From NCBI RefSeq assembly GCF_003667565.1, contig NZ_RCUX01000001.1:351621-415620 (forward strand): a stretch of DNA of 64,000 nt, written 5' to 3'. Positions within the stretch are counted from its first letter, which is position 1. Each line of letters begins with the position of its first letter. The DNA is from Mycetocola tolaasinivorans. Lineage in GTDB: Bacteria > Actinomycetota > Actinomycetes > Actinomycetales > Microbacteriaceae. Below are positions 25,805-35,400 of the stretch, in pieces. The position numbers and the translations under genes were made by a program. The notes beneath the pieces are model-generated. The model was not told the DNA's origin and did no database searches. It saw nothing but the letters and a program-made list of their open reading frames with translations.

Positions 25805-27051
25805 AGCGGCCCTCCGGCGTCCCCACCCCGCGCCGTCCCGAGGACGGTGCGGGCGGTTCGCCGCGCCGCCCCGCAGAGGACGCGACGGAGACACCGGCGG
25901 TGCCGCGGCTGACCCGGCCGGCCGCGAAGCCCGCCGAACCCGAGGAGCAGCGGGAACCCGAGACTCCTCGGGAAGCCGACACGACCCCCGCGGCAGTGAA
26001 CGCCGACACCGGGGGTGGAACGACCGCCTCGGACTGGATTGCCCAGGCCGTGGCGCGTGCGCGCCAGGCTGGCTCGACCACCTCAGCCCCCGGCGAAACG
26101 ACCACCGAGGACCTCTCGGCGGATCTCGCCGCGACCGAGGAGATCGGCACCCGGTCGAGGAGCGCGGCAGCGTCCGGACCCTCGACGTCATCGCGTTCCG
26201 CCGTCACGGGTTCGGCCGCCGGTTCCGCCGCCGATTCTGCAACCGTAGGCCCCGCCGTATCCGAGGCGGCCTTTTCGGCGCAGCCCGACCCTGAGAACGC
26301 CGCCCGGGTGGCCCGGGAGGCCAAGCGCGAGCGTAAGCGCTTTGAGAGGCAGGAGGTGCGCCGCTTCACCGTGCGCACCCGGCGGCGTCGCCGCGCGTGG
26401 CTGATTGCGGTGGGCTCCGTCGTGGGTGTCGCCCTGATCGCGACATTGCTGAGCTACACGCCGATTCTCTCGGTGCGCAAGATTGATGTGCGCGGGACCG
26501 ACCGCCTCAGCGGCTCGGCCCTCGAACACGAGCTCGCGAGCCAGCTTGGCACACCGTTCCCGCTGGTGGATCAGAGCGCGATCAAGGCCGTACTCACTGA
26601 GTTTCCCCTGATCGAGTCGTATCGGGTCGAGTCGAGCCCGCCCAGCACCCTGATCGTGCGCATCGTCGAGCGCACCCCGGTGGGGGTCGTGGCGACGAAT
26701 GCGGGGTATGAGCTGGTGGATGCCGCGGGCGTCGTGATCGATCGCACGGGGGAGCGGCCCGCGGGCTATCCCGAAATTACCGCCGATCGCACCGCCTCGA
26801 TGGATGCCTTCCGGGCGGCCGCCGCGGTGCTGCGCTCGATGCCCGAGGAGCTTCGGGCCAGGGTGTCGAGCATCGGTGCGACCACTCGAGACGACGTGAC
26901 GTTCGGCCTGACCGACTCCGAGACCACGGTGCTCTGGGGCGATGCGGCCGACGGCGTGATCAAGGCAAAGCTGCTCGAGGCGCTGATGAAGGCCCAACCC
27001 GAAGCCAAACGCATCAACGTGACCTCGGCCGAAATCGGAGTCGTGGGCTAG
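25801..27051 (+). CDS. ftsQ: Cell division protein FtsQ/DivIB with long disordered N-terminus
   Basis: Bitopic divisome protein that scaffolds FtsL/FtsB and recruits FtsWI. Of 416 aa, the first 190 or so are low-complexity, rich in Pro, Ala, Ser, Thr and acidic residues, and end in a very basic patch ([12 protein letters not shown]). The transmembrane helix is at about 199-219, the POTRA domain at about 224-292 ([17 protein letters not shown]), and the FtsQ beta domain runs to the end. The cytosolic tail is much longer than in E. coli FtsQ. The start overlaps murC by 4 nt. Confidence 0.92.
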   Translation: MKRPSGVPTPRRPEDGAGGSPRRPAEDATETPAVPRLTRPAAKPAEPEEQREPETPREADTTPAAVNADTGGGTTASDWIAQAVARARQAGSTTSAPGETTTEDLSADLAATEEIGTRSRSAAASGPSTSSRSAVTGSAAGSAADSATVGPAVSEAAFSAQPDPENAARVAREAKRERKRFERQEVRRFTVRTRRRRRAWLIAVGSVVGVALIATLLSYTPILSVRKIDVRGTDRLSGSALEHELASQLGTPFPLVDQSAIKAVLTEFPLIESYRVESSPPSTLIVRIVERTPVGVVATNAGYELVDAAGVVIDRTGERPAGYPEITADRTASMDAFRAAAAVLRSMPEELRARVSSIGATTRDDVTFGLTDSETTVLWGDAADGVIKAKLLEALMKAQPEAKRINVTSAEIGVVG

Positions 27052-27065
27052 TTTTTCCCTGTTTT

Positions 27066-27083
27066 GGACCCTGATCAGGGTCC
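27066..27083. repeat. Perfect 18-bp palindrome between ftsQ and ftsZ
   Basis: GGACCCTGATCAGGGTCC reads the same on both strands and lies 15 nt after the ftsQ stop, preceded by TTTTTCCCTGTTTT. It could form a terminator-like hairpin or be a protein-binding operator. No T tract follows on plus. Confidence 0.6.
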
Positions 27084-27187
27084 GGATTCACTTCTTTCCT
27101 CGGAATGTCTGGACACGCGGGCGTGTCGGCGGCGTGAGACCCCGTTCGGGGCATACCGTCAGGGAAAGGAAATGCATACTGAGCATA

Positions 27188-27203
27188 ACTTTAAACCTAA
27201 AGT
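27188..27203 (+). promoter_or_regulatory. A+T-rich inverted repeat at the probable ftsZ promoter
   Basis: ACTTTA and TAAAGT flank AACC, forming a symmetric element in an unusually A+T-rich stretch 31-46 nt before the ftsZ start. TAAACC or TAAAGT could be the -10. This suggests a separate ftsZ promoter, possibly with an operator. Confidence 0.45.
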
Positions 27204-27233
27204 AAAGGTTGAGAGTTCTCACCGGAGGTCGAC

Positions 27234-28397
27234 GTGACAGCAAACCAGAACTACCTCGCCGAGATCAAGGTCGTCGGTATCGGCGGTGGCGGCGTAAACG
27301 CCGTGAACCGCATGATCGAGCTTGGCCTCCGCGGCGTGGAATTCATCGCCATCAACACCGACGCACAGGCACTGCTGATGAGCGATGCCGACGTCAAGCT
27401 GGACGTGGGCCGCGAGCTCACTCGCGGCCTGGGTGCCGGTGCCGACCCCGAGGTGGGTCGCCGCGCAGCCGAGGATCACGCGGAGGAAATCGAAAACGCC
27501 CTCGCCGGTGCCGATATGGTCTTCGTGACCGCGGGTGAGGGCGGTGGCACCGGAACCGGTGGCGCCCCCGTTGTTGCCCGCATCGCCAAGTCGATCGGCG
27601 CACTGACCATCGGTGTCGTGACCAAGCCCTTCGGGTTTGAGGGTCGCCGCCGCCAGGCTCAGGCCGAGCTCGGCGTTGCCAAGCTCAAGGAAGAAGTCGA
27701 CACCCTCATCGTGGTGCCGAACGACCGCCTGCTCGAGATCAGCGACCGCGGCATCTCCATGGTGGAGGCCTTCGCGACCGCCGACCAGGTGCTCCTGGCC
27801 GGTGTCCAGGGCATCACCGACCTGATCACGACCCCCGGTCTGATCAACCTCGACTTCGCCGACGTCAAGTCGGTCATGCAGGGCGCGGGTTCCGCGCTTA
27901 TGGGTATCGGTTCCTCGCGCGGTGCTGACCGCGCGATCAAGGCCGCCGAGCTGGCCGTGGCCTCGCCGCTGCTGGAGGCATCCATCGAGGGCGCACACGG
28001 CGTGCTGCTGTCGATCCAGGGTGGCTCAAACCTCGGTATCTTCGAGATCAACGACGCCGCGCGTCTGGTCCAGGAGGCCGTGCACCCCGAGGCCAACATC
28101 ATCTTCGGTACCGTCATCGACGACAGCCTGGGCGACGAGGTGCGCGTCACCGTCATCGCCGCGGGCTTTGATGGCGGCGAGCCGCCGGCCAAGAGCGTTG
28201 AGGCGCTCAAGGATGCCAAGATCGCCGCGGGCGGTGTCCTGACCTCGACCGAGGCCGTGGCCGCCACCGAGATGATCGTGGATGAGCCCGCCGCCGGCTG
28301 GAACGTCACCGCCGAAAACCTCGACACCCCGCCCGCCACCGCAGACCCCGCATTCGCGGACTCGGGCGAGCTGGACATCCCCGACTTCCTGAAGTAG
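27234..28397 (+). CDS. ftsZ: Cell division GTPase FtsZ
   Basis: Tubulin-like GTPase that forms the Z ring. The 387-aa protein has [16 protein letters not shown], the tubulin signature GGGTGTG at 103-109, the PFGFEGRRR block, the T7 synergy loop NLDFADV, and a C-terminal DIPDFLK tail that would bind SepF. The linker before the tail is short, about 60 residues. GTG 27234 follows CGGAGG at good spacing. Confidence 0.98.
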   Translation: MTANQNYLAEIKVVGIGGGGVNAVNRMIELGLRGVEFIAINTDAQALLMSDADVKLDVGRELTRGLGAGADPEVGRRAAEDHAEEIENALAGADMVFVTAGEGGGTGTGGAPVVARIAKSIGALTIGVVTKPFGFEGRRRQAQAELGVAKLKEEVDTLIVVPNDRLLEISDRGISMVEAFATADQVLLAGVQGITDLITTPGLINLDFADVKSVMQGAGSALMGIGSSRGADRAIKAAELAVASPLLEASIEGAHGVLLSIQGGSNLGIFEINDAARLVQEAVHPEANIIFGTVIDDSLGDEVRVTVIAAGFDGGEPPAKSVEALKDAKIAAGGVLTSTEAVAATEMIVDEPAAGWNVTAENLDTPPATADPAFADSGELDIPDFLK

Positions 28398-28405
28398 TAG
28401 CTCAG

Positions 28406-29164
28406 GTGTCACTCAGTGTGCCCGCCGGCGGCGAGGGAAACCCCCTCGCCGCCGCTGCGGCTTCCACCCCAATTCTGTCGGACCCGTCCCGTGCGCAGGC
28501 GCTGGCCGAGATGACCGAGCGGATCACCTCGGCCGCGCGTGATGCGGGCCGCGATCCCGCCGAACTCACCACCATCGTGGTGACGAAGTTCCACCCCGCC
28601 GATCTGGTCCGCGACCTCTACGCGCTGGGGGTTCGTGACGTGGGGGAGAATCGCCATCAGGAGGCCCGGGACAAGGCCGAGGAGACCTCGGACCTTGAGG
28701 GACTGCGCTGGCACTTCATTGGCCAGTTGCAGTCGAAGAAGGCCCGACAGGTGCGGCGCTACGCCCTTTCCGTGCACTCGCTGGATCGTGCGAGCGTGGT
28801 GGACGCCCTCGCGCAGCCGGATCCCGAGCTTCCCGACGCGCCGCCACTGCCCGCGTTTATCCAGGTCAATCTGACCGAGGATCCCGCCCGCGGCGGCGTG
28901 CAGCCGAGCGACGTGCTGGCGCTTGCCGAGCGTGTGCTGGCGGCTCCTGCGCTCACCCTGCAGGGCGTCATGGCGGTTGCTCCACTGGAGGGAGAGGCGC
29001 GCGCGGCGTTCGCGAAATTGCGCGAACTCTCGGACTCGGTGCGTACGCTCGATCCCGCGGCGCGGTTTATCTCCGCTGGAATGTCACACGACTTTGCCGA
29101 CGCCATCGCCGAGGGTGCGACACACCTTCGAATTGGATCTGCAATTACCGGTAATCGCCGGTAA
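28406..29164 (+). CDS. YggS-family pyridoxal-phosphate-binding protein (PLPHP)
   Basis: PLP homeostasis protein with an alanine-racemase-like barrel. In 252 aa it has the PLP lysine K61 in TTIVVTKFHPA, GVRDVGENRHQEA, WHFIGQLQSKKARQ, and the C-terminal SAGMSHDFADAIAEGATHLRIGSA split across the phosphate-binding loop. An N-terminal extension of about 25 residues is unusual; internal starts are possible, but GTG 28406 is closest to ftsZ. The laccase-like pgeF gene that often lies between ftsZ and yggS in mycobacteria is absent here. Confidence 0.92.
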   Translation: MSLSVPAGGEGNPLAAAAASTPILSDPSRAQALAEMTERITSAARDAGRDPAELTTIVVTKFHPADLVRDLYALGVRDVGENRHQEARDKAEETSDLEGLRWHFIGQLQSKKARQVRRYALSVHSLDRASVVDALAQPDPELPDAPPLPAFIQVNLTEDPARGGVQPSDVLALAERVLAAPALTLQGVMAVAPLEGEARAAFAKLRELSDSVRTLDPAARFISAGMSHDFADAIAEGATHLRIGSAITGNRR

Positions 29165-29209
29165 CCACGTTAACCTTTATCTAAGAACCGCGCGAAATCG
29201 GAGGTACCA

Positions 29210-29716
29210 ATGTCCAACCCGCTCAAGAAGACCATGGTCTATTTGGGACTGGCTGATGATGACCTCGAGTATCAGGAGGCTCAGCAGAAGGCCCAGGCGC
29301 AGGCTCAGTCTGCCGAGCCCGCGGTCGCCAGTGCTCCCACCGAGTCGCCGGTAGCTCCGGTCCAGGCACCCGTGCGTGCGGCGGTAACCCCGCTGCGTCG
29401 CCCCGCCGTGACCCGCCAGTCGGCTCCGAACGAGCTGAACGAGATCCTAACCGTGCACCCCAAGCAGTACAAGGATGCACAGGTGATTGCCGAAACCTTC
29501 CGCGAGGGTGTTCCGGTCATCATCAACCTCTCGCAGATGAGTGATGGCGACGCACGTCGTCTGATCGACTTCGCGAGCGGTCTGTCGCAGGGTCTCGGCG
29601 GAAAGATCGAGCGGGTCACCAGCAAGGTGTTCCTGCTTTCGCCGCAGCACGTTGCAATTCTGGGTGACGCGGCCGATGCCGCGGACGCCGAGAACACCTT
29701 CTTCGCTCAGCAGTAG
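29210..29716 (+). CDS. sepF: Cell division protein SepF
   Basis: Tethers FtsZ to the membrane and is the essential FtsA substitute in Actinobacteria. The 168-aa protein begins [14 protein letters not shown], an amphipathic membrane-targeting helix. It is followed by a Gln/Ala/Pro linker and the SepF core from about residue 78 ([40 protein letters not shown]). CGGAGG precedes ATG 29210. Confidence 0.96.
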   Translation: MSNPLKKTMVYLGLADDDLEYQEAQQKAQAQAQSAEPAVASAPTESPVAPVQAPVRAAVTPLRRPAVTRQSAPNELNEILTVHPKQYKDAQVIAETFREGVPVIINLSQMSDGDARRLIDFASGLSQGLGGKIERVTSKVFLLSPQHVAILGDAADAADAENTFFAQQ

Positions 29717-29718
29717 TC

Positions 29719-30024
29719 GTGGAACTTGCCATCGGCGTCCTCAGGTTTGTCCTTGGCAACCTGCTCCTGCTGTACTTCATTATCCTCTGGGCTCGATTTG
29801 CGTTGGAGCTCTACCGCTCCATCCGTCCCGGGTGGCGTCCGCAACGGGCGCTTCTCGTGGCGGCCGAACTGGTATTCACGCTGACCGATCCTCCGATCAG
29901 GTTCTTCCGCCGGATCCTACCTCCGGTGCGAATCGGTGGCGCTATGCTCGATTTCGGGTGGAGCATCACCATGTTCTGTGTCCTCATTGCGATGACACTC
30001 GTGAACAACTTCCTCCGTCTTTAG
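29719..30024 (+). CDS. YggT-family membrane protein
   Basis: Small membrane protein of 101 aa, with helices at about 3-25 and 76-98 around an amphipathic re-entrant middle with TDPPIRFFRRILPP, the family signature. It starts with GTG 2 nt after sepF and sits between sepF and divIVA as in most Actinobacteria. Its role in division or osmotic adaptation is not settled. Confidence 0.9.
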   Translation: MELAIGVLRFVLGNLLLLYFIILWARFALELYRSIRPGWRPQRALLVAAELVFTLTDPPIRFFRRILPPVRIGGAMLDFGWSITMFCVLIAMTLVNNFLRL

Positions 30025-30092
30025 GCGCTTCACGGTAGGGTGAAGTGTCACGACTTTCGTCTTGGGGCGAAGTCACCACAATTGTTTTTGAT

Positions 30093-30110
30093 CCCACGAA
30101 CCCTCGTGGG
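30093..30110 (+). other. Hairpin in the divIVA leader
   Basis: CCCACGA at 30093-30099 pairs with TCGTGGG at 30104-30110 around ACCC. A weaker CTTCAC/GTGAAG stem lies just after the yggT stop at about 30029-30046. These may separate divIVA expression from yggT. Confidence 0.4.
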
Positions 30111-30153
30111 CATCGGATCCGCAATCTGTCGTTACAAGTAAGGGTGGAAAGCC

Positions 30154-30750
30154 ATGGCGCTAACTCCGGAAGATGTAGTCAACAAGCAGTTCCAGCAGAC
30201 GAAGTTCCGCGAGGGCTACGACCAGGACGAGGTAGATGACTTCCTCGACGAGGTAGTGGTCGAGCTGCGTCGTCTGGTGCAGGAAAACCAGGAGCTCACC
30301 GAGCGCCTGAAGGCCGCCGAAAGCGGTCAGCCGGCTCCGGCCGCCGCACCGGTAGCCGTCGCTCCGGTCGCAGCTGCACCCGTTGCCGCCGTTCCCGCAC
30401 CGGTTTCCGCGGTTCCTGCCGCGGCCGCTCCGGCCGGCGACGATGCAGAGAGCTCCTCGAGCCTGCTGCAGCTCGCCCGTCGTCTGCACGACGAGCACGT
30501 CAAGGAGGGTACCGACAAGCGCGATGAGCTCATCGCCGAGGGTCACGCCACCGCCGCTCGCCTGATCGCCGAGACCGAAGCCAAGCAGCGCGCACAGGTC
30601 GAAATTCTCGACAAGCAGAAGAGCGTTCTCGAGAACAAGATCGATGAGCTGCGTACCTTCGAGCGTGACTACCGCAAGCAGCTGCGCGGTTACATCGAGG
30701 GTCAGCTGAAGGAGCTCGACGAGCAGTCGGGCACCGGCAGCTCGAAGTAA
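30154..30750 (+). CDS. divIVA: Polar growth scaffold DivIVA (Wag31-like)
   Basis: Coiled-coil protein that binds curved membrane at poles and septa and directs wall synthesis in Actinobacteria. The 198-aa protein has the N-terminal DivIVA domain (LTPEDVVNKQFQQTKFREGY, then DQDEVDDFLDEVVVEL), a low-complexity Ala/Pro/Val linker at about 64-96, and a second coiled coil at about 103-190. AAGGGTGGAAAG precedes ATG 30154. Wag31 is a phosphorylation target of PASTA kinases in relatives. Confidence 0.95.
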   Translation: MALTPEDVVNKQFQQTKFREGYDQDEVDDFLDEVVVELRRLVQENQELTERLKAAESGQPAPAAAPVAVAPVAAAPVAAVPAPVSAVPAAAAPAGDDAESSSSLLQLARRLHDEHVKEGTDKRDELIAEGHATAARLIAETEAKQRAQVEILDKQKSVLENKIDELRTFERDYRKQLRGYIEGQLKELDEQSGTGSSK

Positions 30751-30754
30751 GTTC

Positions 30755-31459
30755 TTGTCGCAGGAATCTTCGACTCGTAGTGGTCGGTGGGCAGTCCCGC
30801 TGTTGGCGATTATCGCCGCAGCGGGACTGCTCGCTGATCAGGCGAGCAAATATTTGGTCACCAATAACCTGACCGAGGGCACCTCGGTACCGATTATTGG
30901 CGACTTTCTCATTTTCCACTTTGTGAAAAACCCGGGTGCCGCGTTCTCGCTTGCGAGCGGTAGCACCTGGATTTTCTCAATTCTGGCCTCCGCCGTGGTT
31001 GTCGCGATCATCGTGTTTGCTCGCCGGGGCAAGATTCGCTCCCGAGCCTGGGCCGTGATGATCGGTCTGCTCCTCGGCGGCGTGCTCGGTAACCTCACCG
31101 ATCGCCTGTTCCGGGAGCCCTCGTTCGGCCTCGGCCACGTGGTCGACTTCATCTTTACCCCGTGGATGCTGCCCGCGATTTACAACGTTGCGGACATCCT
31201 GATCTGCTCGGCGATGGGTCTGTTCCTGATCCTCTCGTTCATGGGCGTGAACCTCGATGGCACCCGCGCACCGAGTCGTGCCGAGCGTCGCCGTCAGGAG
31301 GCCGCCGAGCGTGATGGCGCCGCCCTGGGGGCAGCCATTGACGCCACGCTGGCCGAGGCGGATGCCGAGGAGGCCGCCGCCCGAAAGGCCGCCGGAGCCC
31401 CGGTGGCCGAGAGCACCGATCCTTCGGTTTCCGAGGAGGAACCCCATGCAAAGCCGTAG
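30755..31459 (+). CDS. lspA: Lipoprotein signal peptidase with C-terminal extension
   Basis: Aspartyl protease that cleaves signal peptides of lipidated prolipoproteins in the membrane. The 234-aa protein has four transmembrane helices, the [10 protein letters not shown] motif, and catalytic D116 (GNLTDRLF) and D147 (YNVADILI). From about residue 170 a charged Ala/Glu/Arg tail of about 65 residues is added; LspA is normally 150-180 aa. The start is TTG 30755, 5 nt after divIVA, with no alternative ATG in frame. The 3' end overlaps rluD by 14 nt. Confidence 0.92.
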   Translation: MSQESSTRSGRWAVPLLAIIAAAGLLADQASKYLVTNNLTEGTSVPIIGDFLIFHFVKNPGAAFSLASGSTWIFSILASAVVVAIIVFARRGKIRSRAWAVMIGLLLGGVLGNLTDRLFREPSFGLGHVVDFIFTPWMLPAIYNVADILICSAMGLFLILSFMGVNLDGTRAPSRAERRRQEAAERDGAALGAAIDATLAEADAEEAAARKAAGAPVAESTDPSVSEEEPHAKP

Positions 31460-32366
31460 CCTTCCCGTTCCCGATGGTCTCGAGGGAACCCGGGTGGACG
31501 CCGGCCTCGCGAAGCTGCTCGGTTTTTCCCGCACCTTCGCAGCCGAGGTGGCGGATGCCGGCGGCGTGAGCCTCGGTGGCCGCGTCCTCGGGAAGTCCGA
31601 CCGCCTGTCGGCGGGGGACTGGCTCGAGGTCTCCTGGACCCCGAAGGCCGAGCCCACGATCATCCCCGTGGTGGTCGAGGATCTCGACGTCGTCTATGAC
31701 GACGAGGACATCATCGTGATCGCCAAGCCCACCGGCGTGGCCGCGCATCCCTCGCAGGGGTGGAGCGGCCCGACCGTGCTGGGTGCCCTCGCGGGTGCCG
31801 GCTACACGGTCTCGACCTCCGGCGCCGCCGAGCGGGCGGGCATCGTGCACCGGCTGGACGTGGGTACCAGCGGCCTCATGGTCGTGGCGAAGTCCGAGCG
31901 CGCGTATACCGAGCTCAAGCGCCAGTTCCACGACCGCGAGGTGGAGAAGATCTATCACGCGGTGGTTCAGGGCCACCCGGATCCCCTCGCCGGCACGATC
32001 GATGCTCCGATCGGACGCCACCCGCGTCACGACTGGAAATTCGCGATCACCACCGAGGGCAAGCACTCGATCACCCACTATGAAACGCTCGAGGCGTTCC
32101 TGCGTGGTGCCCTGCTCGAGATCCACCTCGAGACCGGCCGCACGCACCAGATTCGCGTACACATGGCCGCGCAGCGTCACCCCTGCGTGGGCGATCCGCT
32201 GTACGGCGGCGACGCCCAGTTGGCGGAGCGCCTGGGCCTGACCCGGCAGTGGCTGCACGCGCACAAGCTCGCGTTCACCCACCCGGGTACCGGTGAGTGG
32301 GTCTCGTTTGAGGCACCGTATCCGGCCGATCTCGAACACGCCCTGGAGATCCTGAGAAACGATTAG
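31446..32366 (+). CDS. RluA/RluD-family rRNA pseudouridine synthase
   Basis: Isomerises specific uridines in 23S rRNA. The 306-aa protein has an N-terminal S4-like RNA-binding domain (about 1-65) and a catalytic domain with [15 protein letters not shown] around D138, plus the [13 protein letters not shown] motif. ATG 31446 follows GGAGGA by 5 nt and begins inside lspA. The gene is RluD-like by domain order; the exact uridines cannot be told. Confidence 0.92.
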   Translation: MQSRSLPVPDGLEGTRVDAGLAKLLGFSRTFAAEVADAGGVSLGGRVLGKSDRLSAGDWLEVSWTPKAEPTIIPVVVEDLDVVYDDEDIIVIAKPTGVAAHPSQGWSGPTVLGALAGAGYTVSTSGAAERAGIVHRLDVGTSGLMVVAKSERAYTELKRQFHDREVEKIYHAVVQGHPDPLAGTIDAPIGRHPRHDWKFAITTEGKHSITHYETLEAFLRGALLEIHLETGRTHQIRVHMAAQRHPCVGDPLYGGDAQLAERLGLTRQWLHAHKLAFTHPGTGEWVSFEAPYPADLEHALEILRND

Positions 32367-32388
32367 TTTCCCCCGAGAATCACCCCTC

Positions 32389-32422
32389 AAAAACACCCCG
32401 CGACCGCTCGCGGGGTGTTTTT
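32389..32422 (+). terminator. Terminator after the pseudouridine synthase gene
   Basis: ACACCCCGCGA at about 32393-32403 pairs with TCGCGGGGTGT, flanked by A5 and T5 runs. It ends the dcw-lspA-rluD transcription block. Confidence 0.9.
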
Positions 32423-32449
32423 GCGTGTGCCCGTCGGGGCCCGGCGGGG

Positions 32450-32455
32450 TATCCT
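32450..32455 (+). promoter_or_regulatory. Candidate -10 box for dnaE
   Basis: TATCCT lies 15 nt before GTG 32470 and 36 nt before TTG 32491, so the transcript would have a short leader. Confidence 0.45.
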
Positions 32456-32490
32456 AGAGGTTCATCCTCGTGAGAAGTAGCGGAGCAGTT

Positions 32491-35400
32491 TTGACCCCTT
32501 CGGATAAGCAGTTTGTGCACCTGCACGTACACAGTGAGTACTCGATGCTCGACGGCGCAGCGCGGGTCAAACCGCTGATCGAAGCCGCCAAGGAATCGGG
32601 GATGCCCGCCGTCGCCGTGACCGACCACGGAAACGTGTTTGGTGCCTTCGACTTCTGGCGCACCGCGACCGATGCCGGAATCAAACCGATCATCGGCACC
32701 GAGGCGTACCTCACCCCGCGCACGCACCGCACCGACCGCACCCGGGTGCGCTGGGGCGACGGTTCGCGAGACGATGTCTCGGGTTCGGGTTCTTACACCC
32801 ACATGACGCTGCTGTCGGAGACCACCGAGGGCATGCACAACCTGTTCCGGCTGAACTCGCTGGCCTCGATCGAGGGGTACTACTTCAAGCCCCGCATGGA
32901 CCGCGAGCTGCTGCAGACCTACGGCAAGGGCCTGATCGCGACCACGGGGTGCCCGTCCGGTGAGGTCCAGACCCGGCTGCGCCTCGGCCAGTACGACGAG
33001 GCGATCAAGGCCGCCGCCGAGTTCCAGGACATCTTCGGCAAGGAAAATTTCTTCTGCGAGCTGATGGATCACGGCCTCGGCATCGAGAAGCAGGTCATGG
33101 GTGACCTGCTGAAGATCGCGAAGGACCTCAGCATTCCGCTGGTCGCCACCAACGACCTGCACTACACCCATGCCCACGATGCCAAGTCCCACGCGGCTCT
33201 GCTGTGCGTGCAGTCTGGCTCGACCCTGGATGACCCCAACCGCTTCAAGTTCGACGCCGATGAGTTCTACCTCAAGTCGGCCGAGGAGATGCGCCACCTC
33301 TTCCGCGACTATGAGGAGGCCTGCGACAATACCCTCGCCATCGCCGAGCGCTGCAACGTTGAGTTCAACACCAAGGCCAACTACATGCCGCGCTTCCCGG
33401 TGCCCGCGGGCGAGACCGAGGACAGCTGGTTCATCAAGGAGACCGAGAAGGGTCTGCACGAGCGGTACCCGAACGGTATCCCGGCCGATGTGCGTGAGCG
33501 CGCAAACTACGAGGTGGGCGTCATCATTCAGATGGGCTTCCCGGGCTACTTCCTCGTCGTGGCCGACTTCATCAACTGGTCGAAGAAGAACGGCATCCGG
33601 GTGGGCCCGGGTCGTGGTTCGGGTGCCGGTTCGATGGTCGCCTACGTGATGAAGATCACCGACCTCGACCCGATCCAGCACGGCCTCATCTTCGAGCGGT
33701 TCCTGAACCCCGAGCGTGTGTCCATGCCCGACTTCGACGTCGACTTCGATGACCGTCGCCGTGGGGAGGTCATCCAGTATGTGACCGCAAAGTACGGCGA
33801 TGAGCGCGTGGCCCAGATCGTCACCTACGGCACGATCAAGGCCAAGCAGGCGCTGAAGGACTCCTCGCGCGTGCTGGGTTTCCCGTTCGGTATGGGCGAG
33901 AAGCTCACCAAGGCGATGCCCCCGGCAATCATGGGTAAGGACATCCCGCTGACCGGAATCTTCGATAAGGATCACCCGCGCTACAAGGAGGCCGTGGACG
34001 TCCGCACGGTCGTCGAGACCGACCCCGAGGCCAAGCAGGTCTTCGAGACCGCCCTGGGCCTGGAAAACATGAAGCGCCAGTGGGGTGTGCACGCGGCCGG
34101 TGTGATCATGTCCTCCGATCCGCTGATCGACATCATCCCGATCATGAAGCGCGAGCAGGATGGCCAGATCGTCACCCAGTTCGACTACCCGGCCTGCGAG
34201 AGCCTCGGCCTCATCAAGATGGACTTCCTGGGGCTGCGAAACCTCACCATCATCGATGACGCCCTCGACAACATCAGATCCAACCGTGGCGAAACCCTGA
34301 TCCTGGAAGACCTCGACCTCAGCGATGTGGGCTCCTATGAGCTGCTGGCGCGCGGAGACACCCTGGGCGTGTTCCAGCTCGATGGTGGCCCGATGCGCTC
34401 GCTGCTGCGCCTCATGAAGCCCGACAACTTCGAAGACATTTCCGCGGTGCTCGCGCTGTATCGCCCGGGCCCCATGGGTGTGAACTCTCACACAAACTAC
34501 GCGCTGCGTAAAAACAAGCAGCAGGCGATCACCCCGATTCACCCGGAGCTCGAGGCACCGCTCGAGGAGATCCTCGGTGGAACCTACGGCCTGATCGTGT
34601 ATCAGGAGCAGGTGATGAGTGCCGCCCAGAAGCTCGCAGGCTTTAGCCTTGGGCAGGCCGACGTGCTGCGCCGCGCGATGGGTAAGAAGAAGAAGTCCGA
34701 GCTGGATAAGCAGCAGGCCGACTTCTTCGCGGGAATGGCGAGCAACGGCTATTCGCAGGAGGCGATGGACGCCCTCTGGAAGGTGCTGGAGTCGTTCGCC
34801 GACTACGCCTTCAACAAGGCACACACCGCCGCGTACGGTCTGGTGTCCTACTGGACCGCCTATCTGAAGGCCCACTACCCGGCCGAGTACATGGCGGCGC
34901 TCCTCACCTCGGTGGGCGACTCCAAGGACAAGCTCGCGATCTACCTCAACGAGTGTCGCCGGATGGGTATCAAGGTGTTGCCGCCGGATGTCAACGAGTC
35001 GATCGGATTCTTTGCCGCCGTCGGCGAAGACATTCGCTTCGGGCTCGGCGCGATCCGTAACGTGGGGCACAACGTGGTGGAGGGCATTCGCGCGGCGCGT
35101 GAGGAAAAGGGCCGCTACACGACGTTCCACGACTACCTCGCGAAGGTGCCGATTCACGCCGCCAATAAGCGCACCGTGGAGTCGTTGGTCAAGGCCGGGG
35201 CGTTTGACTCCCTGGGTAACACCCGCCGCGCGCTCGTCGAGATCCACGAGGACGCGGTTGAGGCCGCGGTGTCGCTCAAGCGAAACGAGGCGAAGGGCCA
35301 GGTTGATCTCTTCGCCGGCATCTTTGACCTCGACGAGGTCAACTCCGAGGTGCCCGATCGGCCCGAGTGGGCGAAGCGCGACAAGCTCGCGTTTGAGCGC

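Noticed and set aside
23891..26191. 766-codon minus-strand frame across murG, murC and ftsQ
   Set aside because: Spans three convincing genes in reverse; no recognisable domain.
31257..31445. 5' extension of the pseudouridine synthase gene
   Set aside because: Lies within lspA in another frame; ATG 31446 has a proper ribosome site and family-like N-terminus.
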